Assembly: GCA_964648215.1 (NCBI GenBank) | Contig: CAZYMF010000260.1 | Span: 1-6,112, forward strand | Direction of reading: 5' to 3' | Source of the DNA: CAZYMF01 sp964648215 | GTDB taxonomy: Bacteria; Desulfobacterota; Binatia; HRBIN30; JACQVA1 | Length of the DNA stretch: 6,112 nt | The notes under the pieces: generated by a model | What the model was told of the DNA's origin: nothing | What the model saw: the letters and a program-made list of their open reading frames with translations, nothing else | Database searches by the model: none | Translations under genes and position numbers: made by a program | Shown: piece after piece, positions 1 through 5,786 of the stretch | Numbering within the stretch: the first letter of the stretch is position 1 | How the letters are laid out: the number at the start of each line of letters is the position of its first letter

Positions 1-236
1 TGAAGCTCGGGCGCGGCATCGCCTGGCTCGACACCGGCACGCACGAGTCCCTGCTGCAGGCGTCGAACTTCATCCAGGCGATCGAGGAACGCCAGGGGTT
101 GAAGGTCGCCTGCGTCGAGGAGATCGCCTATCGCATGGGCTACATCAGCGGCGACGACGTGCGGCGCATGGCCAAGACCATGGAGCGCACGCACTACGGC
201 CAGTACCTCCTCCGCTTGTTGGAGCAGGAGTGGTGA
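1..236 (+). CDS. rfbA: Glucose-1-phosphate thymidylyltransferase, C-terminal end (5' truncated by window)
   Basis: Only the last 77 complete codons are present (reading from base 3), ending in TGA at 234-236. RfbA/RmlA joins glucose-1-phosphate and dTTP to give dTDP-glucose and pyrophosphate, the first cytoplasmic step of dTDP-L-rhamnose synthesis. The visible part matches the RmlA C-terminus closely: an AWLDTGTHESLLQAS stretch, whose Asp in LDTG corresponds to the family's second Mg2+ ligand, then IEERQGLKVACVEEIAYRMGYI and a closing helix ending in LLRLLEQEW. These segments are characteristic of RmlA rather than of other sugar nucleotidyltransferases. The stop lies 4 bases before the rfbC start, so the two genes are co-transcribed. 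The N-terminal nucleotide-binding part lies outside the window and cannot be assessed. Confidence 0.93.
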   Translation, partial: KLGRGIAWLDTGTHESLLQASNFIQAIEERQGLKVACVEEIAYRMGYISGDDVRRMAKTMERTHYGQYLLRLLEQEW

Positions 237-240
237 GACG

Positions 241-798
241 ATGAAGTTTCTGCCGACCGACCTGCCCGAGGTTATCGTCGTGGAGCCCGACGTGTTTCGG
301 GACGACCGCGGGTTCTTTCTCGAGACCTACCACGCGCAGAAGTACGCCGACGGGGGCATCCCGGGGCCGTTCGTACAGGACAACCACTCGCGCTCGGTGC
401 GCGGCACCCTGCGCGGCCTGCACGCCCAGGAGCGCCGGCCGCAGGGCAAGCTGATCCGCGTTCTCCAGGGGGAGATCTTCGACGTCGCCGTCGACATCCG
501 CCGCGGCTCGCCCCGCTTCGCCCGCTGGATCTCGGTTACCCTGTCGGCGGAGAACTTCCGCCAGTGCTACGTCCCGCCCGGCTTCGCCCACGGCTTCGTG
601 GTCGTCAGCGAGGTCGCCGAGGTCGAGTACAAGTGCACCGACCTCTACGATCCGGCCGGCGAGCTGCGCATCCTGTGGAACGATCCGGACATCGGCGTGC
701 GCTGGCCGAACCCCTCGCCGCTGCTGTCGCCGAAGGACGCCGGCGGCCGGCGGCTGGCCGAGCTCGGCGAGCGTCTGCCGGTCTACCGGGCTCCGTGA
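241..798 (+). CDS. rfbC: dTDP-4-dehydrorhamnose 3,5-epimerase
   Basis: This 185-residue protein has the usual length of RfbC/RmlC, the cupin-fold cytoplasmic enzyme that epimerises C3 and C5 of dTDP-4-keto-6-deoxyglucose. The product, dTDP-4-keto-L-rhamnose, is reduced by RfbD, which is not in the window. Family features are all visible: FRDDRGFFLETY (19-30), the NHSRSVRGTLRGLH block (48-61) with Arg58 and the catalytic base His61, Lys70, DVAVDIRRGSP (81-91), the VPPGFAHGF strand (111-119), Tyr130 in EYKCTDLYDP as the expected general acid, and an SPKD segment whose Asp166 would pair with His61. Residue assignments come from recalled alignment with the Salmonella enzyme. One difference is Ala62, where RGLHYQ usually has Tyr. 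The ATG start is supported by AGGAG at 226-230, ten bases upstream. It follows rfbA by 4 bases. Confidence 0.95.
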   Translation: MKFLPTDLPEVIVVEPDVFRDDRGFFLETYHAQKYADGGIPGPFVQDNHSRSVRGTLRGLHAQERRPQGKLIRVLQGEIFDVAVDIRRGSPRFARWISVTLSAENFRQCYVPPGFAHGFVVVSEVAEVEYKCTDLYDPAGELRILWNDPDIGVRWPNPSPLLSPKDAGGRRLAELGERLPVYRAP

Positions 799-799
799 G

Positions 800-827
800 T
801 TGACAGCTCGGGGAGTTCGGCACTAAG
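800..827 (+). promoter_or_regulatory. Candidate sigma-70-like promoter before the ceramidase-like gene
   Basis: A perfect TTGACA hexamer lies at 800-805, immediately after the rfbC stop. At 16-17 bases' distance (about 822-828) there is only a weak -10 candidate, around ACTAAG. If it is used, transcription would begin at about 833-837, almost exactly on the downstream ATG, giving a nearly leaderless mRNA. That would fit the lack of a well-placed SD: GGGAG at 811-815 is 21 bases from the ATG. A single hexamer in GC-rich DNA can arise by chance, so the call is tentative. Confidence 0.3.
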
Positions 828-836
828 CGTCTGCCC

Positions 837-2573
837 ATGGCAGGCGCGCGCGGGCTCGTCCCCTCACTCGTTCTCTCCCTGATCGCGGCCGGGTGCGGCG
901 GCAGCAGTGACAGCTCTGCGCCGCCGAGCCCGTTGCGCGTCGGCGTGGCCGCGGTGCGGCTCACCCCGTGCGGCACCAATCCCGACTGGGACGGCCCGAT
1001 CACCCCCAGCGGCGTGTGGGGCGAGGAGTTCGCCGACACCAACGGCAACGCCCGCTGGGACGACGGCGAGCCGTTCGTCGACGACCCGGTGAACACCGAA
1101 CTGGACCCGGGCTCGGCCGACAAGTACGACGGCATATTCCTGGCCGGGTTCGGCAACGACCGCATCGCCAGCGGCTGCCACGACGACCTGTGGGCGCGCG
1201 TGCTCGTGCTGCAGGGGCCGACGAAGAAGGTGGCCCTGGTCAGCGTCGACTTCGTCGGCGAGCTGCTGCACGGCAGCTACTACGGCTTCGCCCGCGCCCG
1301 CGACCTCGTCGATCCGGCGCTGGGCCTCGACGCCATCGTCTTCAGCAGCACGCACGTGCACGAGGCACCCGACACGCTCGGGCTGTGGGGCGTCTCGGAG
1401 TTCAGCGACGGCAAATTCCCTCGCTATCTCCAGTTCGTCGACCGTGAGGTCGCGCGCGCCATCAACCAGGCCGCCGACCCCGCCGCCCTGCGGCCGGCCA
1501 CCGTGGTGGCGGCGCGCACCGATCCGTCGGCGGCGGCGAATCTGCGCGGGCTGCAGGTGCGCACCGGCTGCCGGCCACCCTTCTTCTTCGACGACGAGGT
1601 GCGCGCCCTGCAGTTCGTCGGCACGGACGAGAAGACCATCGCCACACTGATCAATTGGAACACCCATCCCGAATCGCTCGAGGACAAGAACACCGAGGTC
1701 AGCTCCGACTTCATCCACTACATCCGCCGGCGGGTGGAGACCGCGCTCGGTGGCACGGCAGTCTACTTCACCGGTGATCTCGGCGCCGTGGAGATCGTCG
1801 GCGACACCTGCGTCGGCGGCGCCGACCCGCACGATGCCGACGGCGGCAACCCGTTCGATCGCCGCGACGACCTCGGCTTCGCCCGCACGCAGCAGCTCGG
1901 CGAGCTGGTCGGCGACACGGTCGTCGCCGCGCTGCACGACGGCGACGTGCTCGACGTTGCCCGACTCGACGTCGCCAGCACCAGCTACTATGTCGCCGGC
2001 AGCAACGCGACGCTGTCCTTCGCCAACACCATCGGCCTGCTCGATCTCGACATGGCCGCCTTCGATTTCTCGCACTGCCCGGCCGGGACCGGCATCTGCG
2101 CTCCCGCCGAGCAGCACCTGGTGACCCTGTCCGACCGTGGCGGGCGGCCGCTGGTGCAGGTGGTGACGGCGCCGGGCGAGCTGTTCCCGGAGCTCTACTA
2201 CGGCGTCGCCCGGCACCACCGCACCGATTGCCCCGCGGCCAACACCGGCGCTCCCTACGAGCCGTCGATCCGCGACGCCATGAGCGCGCGCTACCGCCTG
2301 CTCATCGGGCTGTCGCCCGACGAGTTCGGCTACATCGTGCCGGGGTACGACTTCTATCCGCCGCCGTCGCTGGGAGACGAGGCGTCCGACGCCTGTGTCG
2401 GTCAGGCGTACGACCCGGCCTTCCCGAGGCGCACGGTGCCGACGCACTACCACGAGAGCCTGTCGGTGGGCGCGGCGATCGCGGCCACCACCACCTGCCA
2501 CGCTCTGCAGCTCCTCGGCGACGATGCCGGTGTGACCGCCAACGACGCGTGCCGCGCTCTCGTTCGGCCGTGA
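837..2573 (+). CDS. Neutral/alkaline ceramidase-like metal hydrolase, predicted lipoprotein
   Basis: This 578-residue exported protein resembles the neutral/alkaline non-lysosomal ceramidase N-terminal domain family, zinc amidases that split ceramide into sphingoid base and fatty acid. The N-terminus has Arg5, a hydrophobic stretch (7-18) and an IAAGC lipobox with Cys20, followed by a Gly/Ser-rich linker. This suggests lipid anchoring in the cell envelope. Candidate metal and catalytic residues are His173 and His175 in STHVHEAPD (family SATHTHSGPG), His277 in NWNTHPES, Glu449 in APGELF and a Tyr near 504 in GYIVPGYDF; HYHESLSVG (537-545) matches the family's Y-E-x-S stretch. An acidic loop DTNGNARWDDGEPF (67-80) looks like a Ca2+-binding insertion. 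Besides Cys20 there are ten cysteines, consistent with disulfides in an exported protein. It is shorter than classical ceramidases, with little room for the usual C-terminal domain. The substrate may not be ceramide. Its stop overlaps the next gene (GTGA). No alternative ATG/GTG/TTG lies in frame between the preceding stop (801-803) and the ATG. Confidence 0.75.
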   Translation: MAGARGLVPSLVLSLIAAGCGGSSDSSAPPSPLRVGVAAVRLTPCGTNPDWDGPITPSGVWGEEFADTNGNARWDDGEPFVDDPVNTELDPGSADKYDGIFLAGFGNDRIASGCHDDLWARVLVLQGPTKKVALVSVDFVGELLHGSYYGFARARDLVDPALGLDAIVFSSTHVHEAPDTLGLWGVSEFSDGKFPRYLQFVDREVARAINQAADPAALRPATVVAARTDPSAAANLRGLQVRTGCRPPFFFDDEVRALQFVGTDEKTIATLINWNTHPESLEDKNTEVSSDFIHYIRRRVETALGGTAVYFTGDLGAVEIVGDTCVGGADPHDADGGNPFDRRDDLGFARTQQLGELVGDTVVAALHDGDVLDVARLDVASTSYYVAGSNATLSFANTIGLLDLDMAAFDFSHCPAGTGICAPAEQHLVTLSDRGGRPLVQVVTAPGELFPELYYGVARHHRTDCPAANTGAPYEPSIRDAMSARYRLLIGLSPDEFGYIVPGYDFYPPPSLGDEASDACVGQAYDPAFPRRTVPTHYHESLSVGAAIAATTTCHALQLLGDDAGVTANDACRALVRP

Positions 2574-3205
2574 CTGCGACGAGAAGGCGAGCGGGATGGT
2601 TGCCCGCGGCCTTGCTGTTCGGCCTGGCGGCCGTCCCCGAGGCCGCGGCGCACCTGCCGGTGCTGCGCGGCCATCTGGTCGAGGTGGTGCGGCAGAGCGA
2701 CCTCGTCGTGGTCGGCCGGGTGACGGAGACGCGGTCGGCCGGGGCGCCGGTGCGCGAGACCACCGTCGCCGTCGCCCGGGTGCTGCGCGGCGCCAGCGGC
2801 GAGCACCTGCTCGTCTTTCGCGGTCGGCTCGACGCGGCTGCGGGCTCGCGTCAGGTCTTCTTCTTGCGGCACGCCGCCCCCGGCCTCGAGTGCGTGCAGC
2901 CGTCCGGCGTGATCTTCCCGGCGCGGGCCGAGGACGACGAGATCTACCGCGACACCGTGGCCGCCATTGGCGAGGCGCTGCGCGACGCCGGCGTCGCGCA
3001 GGGGGTCAAGCTGCGCGCGGCGCTGCTGCCGGCCCTGTCCGCTCGCCCGGCGGCGCTGCGTTACAATGCCGCACTGGACCTCGTCGCGTTCACCGAGCAG
3101 GGCCCACCGCTGGGCGCGGATGAACGGGCGAAGCTGCAGCGGCTGCGCGCCGACGAGCGGACCGATCCGGCGCTGCGGCCGCTGCTGTCGGAGGCGCTGC
3201 GGTGA
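2570..3205 (+). CDS. Small secreted protein of unknown function
   Basis: I do not recognise a named family. The chosen GTG start (2570) overlaps the upstream TGA as GTGA and gives 211 residues. An open frame reaches back to 2228, but that part would lie wholly inside the hydrolase gene, and only the GTG start puts a signal peptide at the N-terminus: Arg5-Arg7, a hydrophobic core (10-22) and an AAA-His cleavage site after Ala27. The mature part begins with a likely beta-rich segment (about 41-107) containing SDLVVVGRVTETRS, VAVARVLRG and RQVFFLRHA. This resembles the N-terminal part of small secreted bacterial proteins annotated as hypothetical. A charged, probably helical C-terminal half follows (121-211), with only one cysteine (108). 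No catalytic motif is apparent. It sits between an exported hydrolase and a symporter, overlapping both by 4 bases, so an accessory periplasmic role is possible but unproven. Confidence 0.75.
   Translation: MTATRRRAGWLPAALLFGLAAVPEAAAHLPVLRGHLVEVVRQSDLVVVGRVTETRSAGAPVRETTVAVARVLRGASGEHLLVFRGRLDAAAGSRQVFFLRHAAPGLECVQPSGVIFPARAEDDEIYRDTVAAIGEALRDAGVAQGVKLRAALLPALSARPAALRYNAALDLVAFTEQGPPLGADERAKLQRLRADERTDPALRPLLSEALR
3190..3194 (+). promoter_or_regulatory. Shine-Dalgarno site fixing the GTG start of the symporter
   Basis: GGAGG lies 7 bases before the GTG at 3202, inside the 3' end of the preceding gene. Together with the GTGA stop/start overlap it decides the start of the symporter gene and suggests translational coupling. 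Confidence 0.7.
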
Positions 3206-4455
3206 GCCGGCCGGGGGAGGCGAGGGCAGAGGCGCCCGGGCGCCGGTGGTTTCGGCAGCTCCACTGGCAGATCCTGCTCGGGATGTTGCTCGGCGTCGTT
3301 GTCGGAGCGGCGCTGGGCGAGGACGTCGCCTACGTCAAGCCGCTGGGGGACATCTTTCTGCGTCTGCTGCGCATGGTGATCGTGCCGCTGATCTTCTCGT
3401 CGCTGGTCGTGGGCACCACCGGGCTCGGCGACGCCTCGCGCGTCGGGCGCATGGGCGTGAAGGCGCTGCTCTACTACGTCGTCACCAGTGCCGCGGCGAT
3501 TCTCGTCGGCCTGCTCGTGGTCAACCTGATCCGCCCGGGGGTGCACGCCAATCTGCCGCTCACGGCCGCGCCCACCGGCGTCAAGGTGTCGCCGGAGCGG
3601 ATCGGCGAAACCTTGCTGGCGATCATTCCCGACAACCCGCTGGCGGCGATGGCGCAGGGCAACGTGCTGGCCATTATCTTCTTCGCCTTGCTCTTCGGCC
3701 TCTTCACCAACCGGCTGCCCCGCCCCAAACGCGACGTGATCGTCGATCTGATGCAGGCGATCTTCGATCTGATGATGCTGATCACCGACTTCGTCATCCG
3801 TCTGGCGCCGATCGGGGTGTTCGCGTTGATGGCGGGGATCGTCGGCACCACCGGCTTCGAGGCCTTTCCGCCGTTGCTGCGCTACATGCTGACGGTGGCG
3901 CTCAGCCTGGCGCTGCATGCGCTGGTTACGCTGCCGGTGATCCTGTTCGTCTTCGGGCGGACGTGGCCGCCGAGGTACGCCCGCGCCGTGGCGCCGGCGC
4001 TGGCGACGGCGTTCTCCACCGCCTCCAGCTCGGCGACGCTGCCGGTGACGATGGAGTGCGTCGAGCGCCGCGGCGGGGTATCCAACCAGGTGAGCTCGTT
4101 CGTGCTGCCGCTGGGGGCAACGGTGAACATGGACGGCACCGCCCTCTACGAGTGCGTGGCGGCGATCTTCATCGCCCAGGTGTACGGCATCTCGCTCTCC
4201 ATCGGCCAGCAGGTGCTGGTCTTCCTCACCGCGTTGCTCGCCTCGATCGGCGCGGCGGGCATTCCGATGGCCGGTCTGGTGATGATGGTGATCGTGCTCC
4301 GCTCCGTCGGCCTGCCGCTCGAGGGTGTCGGCCTGATCCTCGCCGTCGATCGGGTGCTCGACATGACCCGCACGGCGGTGAACGTGTGGAGCGACACGGT
4401 GGGCGCGGTGGTGCTGTCGCGCTGGGAAGGATACGAGATCGGGGCGGGCGAATAA
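3202..4455 (+). CDS. Dicarboxylate/amino acid:cation symporter (DAACS/SDF family)
   Basis: This 417-residue inner-membrane protein has the normal length for the GltP/DctA/GltPh family, which imports glutamate, aspartate, other amino acids or C4-dicarboxylates with Na+ or H+. Family landmarks appear in order: RMVIVPLIFSSLVVG in TM2 (57-71), YYVVTS in TM3 (91-96), the serine-rich hairpin HP1 STASSSATLP (272-281), NMDGT in TM7 (309-313), hairpin HP2 SIGAAGIPMAG (348-358) and TM8 DRVLDMTRTAVNVWSD (383-398). By recalled alignment with GltPh, Tyr92, Thr95, Ser96, Asn309 and Asp311 match its third Na+ site, and Arg390, Thr391 and Asn394 match the substrate-binding Arg397, Thr398 and Asn401. This favours an acidic amino acid or dicarboxylate substrate and Na+ coupling. 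NVWSD replaces the usual NVxGD. The GTG start has a GGAGG seven bases upstream and overlaps the preceding stop. Exact substrate is unknown. Confidence 0.94.
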   Translation: MSRPGEARAEAPGRRWFRQLHWQILLGMLLGVVVGAALGEDVAYVKPLGDIFLRLLRMVIVPLIFSSLVVGTTGLGDASRVGRMGVKALLYYVVTSAAAILVGLLVVNLIRPGVHANLPLTAAPTGVKVSPERIGETLLAIIPDNPLAAMAQGNVLAIIFFALLFGLFTNRLPRPKRDVIVDLMQAIFDLMMLITDFVIRLAPIGVFALMAGIVGTTGFEAFPPLLRYMLTVALSLALHALVTLPVILFVFGRTWPPRYARAVAPALATAFSTASSSATLPVTMECVERRGGVSNQVSSFVLPLGATVNMDGTALYECVAAIFIAQVYGISLSIGQQVLVFLTALLASIGAAGIPMAGLVMMVIVLRSVGLPLEGVGLILAVDRVLDMTRTAVNVWSDTVGAVVLSRWEGYEIGAGE

Positions 4456-4616
4456 CCGGAAGCCGAAAGCGAAAAGCGGAAAGTGAAGAGCCAGAGAACC
4501 GGGCAGCAGGAAACCGGGAACCGGAAACCGGGGACCGGCCAATGGGCGGAGAGACGAAGAGGCGCATTGCTCGGTGTTCGGTTTCCGGTTTCCCGTTCCC
4601 TGTTTCTCATTTTCCG
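4456..4616. repeat. Opposed purine-rich 7-nt quasi-repeat arrays forming a long imperfect palindrome
   Basis: Starting right after the symporter stop, the plus strand reads as consecutive degenerate heptads (such as CCGGAAG, CCGAAAG, CGGAAAG, then AACCGGG, AACCGGA, AACCGGG) to about 4547. From 4562 to 4616 the same kind of heptads occur on the minus strand. The arms 4494-4547 and 4562-4608 align as inverted repeats heptad by heptad; the left arm has one extra unit, and CAATGGGC faces GCGCATTG at the inner ends. The 14-nt loop is 4548-4561. A weaker CGGAAAR match extends the palindrome outward to 4477 and 4616. The transcript could fold into a stem of around 45 imperfect pairs. There is no transposase and I see no flanking direct repeat. 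A role as terminator, RNA-processing or stability element is possible. Because 7 is not a multiple of 3, it stays open in several frames and yields Thr/Gly/Asn/Arg/Glu/Pro-rich spurious peptides. Confidence 0.8.
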
Positions 4617-4641
4617 ATCCGAACCGGGGGGCGAGCGCCTG

Positions 4642-5769
4642 TTGACGGCCCCGTTTCTGCTGTGCGCCCTCGGCAACTTTCTCCAGGGGCTGTCCTTCAA
4701 TCTCTACCTCCACCTGCCCGGGTTCCTGAAGCTGCTCGGGGCGGGGGAGATCCAGATCGGGCTCATCTTCGGCCTGACGGCGGCGGCGGCGATCGCCGTT
4801 CGTCCCTGGGTGGGGTGGGCGATGGACGAGCGCGGGCGGCGCGTGGTGATCCTGGCCGGGGGGGTGCTGAACGTGATCGTCTGCCTCTTCTACCTGACCG
4901 TGCGCGGCCTCGGACCCTGGGTGTACCTGGTGCGGCTGCTCCACGGCCTGGCCGAGGCCACCCTGTTCGCGGCCTTCTTCACCCAGGCGGCGGACATCAT
5001 CCCGGCGTCGCGGCGCACGGAGGGGATTGCGCTGTTCGGCGTGTCGGGGATGCTGCCCATCGCCCTGGGCGGGGTGATCGGCGACCTCATTCTCACGCGC
5101 GCCAGCTACGGTGCTCTGTTCGCCGCCTCGGCCGGCCTGGCCGCGGCCTCGCTGATGCTGTCGCTGCCGTTGCGCGACCGTGCGCCGACACCGGACGAGC
5201 TGCCCAATCGCGGCTTCTTCGCCGCCGTCGTGCAGGGTGACCTGCGCCCGGTGTGGTTTCTCGGCACCGTGTTCGCCACCGCGTTGGCGGCGTACTTCAC
5301 CTTTCTGAAGACGTTCGTGATGGAGACGGGAATCGGCTCGGTCGGCGGCTTCTTCACCGCCTACGCGTTGAGCGCCGTGCTGCTGCGGCTGTTCTTCGCC
5401 TGGCTGCCGGAACGGGTCGGTCCCAAGCGAGTCCTGTTCTGCGCCCTGACCCTGCTGGCGCTGGGCCTGGCGCTACTGGGCCGCGCCGCGGGGAACGCGA
5501 CGATTCTCCTCGCCGGTACCCTGTGTGGACTCGGTCACGGGTTCGTGTTCCCGATCCTGTCGGCGCTGGTGGTGGTCCGGGCGCGGCCCTCCGAGCGCGG
5601 CGCGGCACTGTCGATCTTCACCGCCCTCTTCGACGCCGGCGTGTTGATCGGCGGGCCGACGCTAGGCGCAGTGATCGCGCTCGGCGGCTATCCGGTCATG
5701 TTCACGACGGCTGCGATGATGGTCGTCGTCGGCTCGGCGGCGTTTGCCGTCTGGGACCGCGCGTACTGA
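4642..5769 (+). CDS. Major facilitator superfamily (MFS) transporter
   Basis: With the TTG start at 4642 this is a 375-residue protein of about 12 hydrophobic helices. The first helix begins at once (LTAPFLLCALGNFLQGLSF). The family signature between TM2 and TM3, GWAMDERGRR, is at 58-67, and a degenerate version, FAWLPERVGPKR, in the second half at about 252-263. Arg98 and Gly102 in RLLHGLAEAT fit the TM4 motif, SGMLPIALGGVIGD the TM5 region, and a polar central loop lies at about 178-193. Substrate cannot be read from the sequence; small-molecule efflux is the common role of such proteins. The frame is open upstream to a GTG at 4483 (428 residues) and also offers TTG at 4567. The extra 53 residues would be encoded by the heptad palindrome and look like low-complexity translation, so I prefer 4642, preceded by a weak G-rich GGCGAG at 4630-4635. 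It may be co-transcribed with the symporter through the hairpin. Confidence 0.85.
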   Translation: MTAPFLLCALGNFLQGLSFNLYLHLPGFLKLLGAGEIQIGLIFGLTAAAAIAVRPWVGWAMDERGRRVVILAGGVLNVIVCLFYLTVRGLGPWVYLVRLLHGLAEATLFAAFFTQAADIIPASRRTEGIALFGVSGMLPIALGGVIGDLILTRASYGALFAASAGLAAASLMLSLPLRDRAPTPDELPNRGFFAAVVQGDLRPVWFLGTVFATALAAYFTFLKTFVMETGIGSVGGFFTAYALSAVLLRLFFAWLPERVGPKRVLFCALTLLALGLALLGRAAGNATILLAGTLCGLGHGFVFPILSALVVVRARPSERGAALSIFTALFDAGVLIGGPTLGAVIALGGYPVMFTTAAMMVVVGSAAFAVWDRAY

Positions 5770-5786
5770 GCCCGCGGTCGCACGCC

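Noticed and set aside
864..2501. 545-codon minus-strand ORF antisense to the ceramidase-like gene
   Set aside because: It is an artefact of GC-rich codon use: the peptide is rich in Arg/Ala/Val/Gly with no recognisable domain, while the plus strand has a lipobox and conserved motifs.
2228..2569. N-terminal extension of the small secreted protein back to an ATG at 2228
   Set aside because: The extension lies inside the hydrolase gene, is Arg/Pro-rich and would bury the signal peptide; the GTG at 2570 gives a proper signal peptide and a GTGA overlap.
4456..4616. Insertion sequence or CRISPR array at the repeat region
   Set aside because: There is no transposase, no visible target-site duplication and no regular long repeats with unique spacers; the unit is a degenerate 7-mer.
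3061..4944. 627-codon minus-strand ORF spanning the symporter, the palindrome and part of the MFS gene
   Set aside because: Its translation is His/Arg/Gln/Asp-rich low complexity and crosses three clear plus-strand features.
2967..5240. 757-codon plus-strand ORF in another frame
   Set aside because: It overlaps two well-supported membrane transporters out of frame and is Arg/Gly/Ala-rich without hydrophobic segments; the palindrome helps keep it open.
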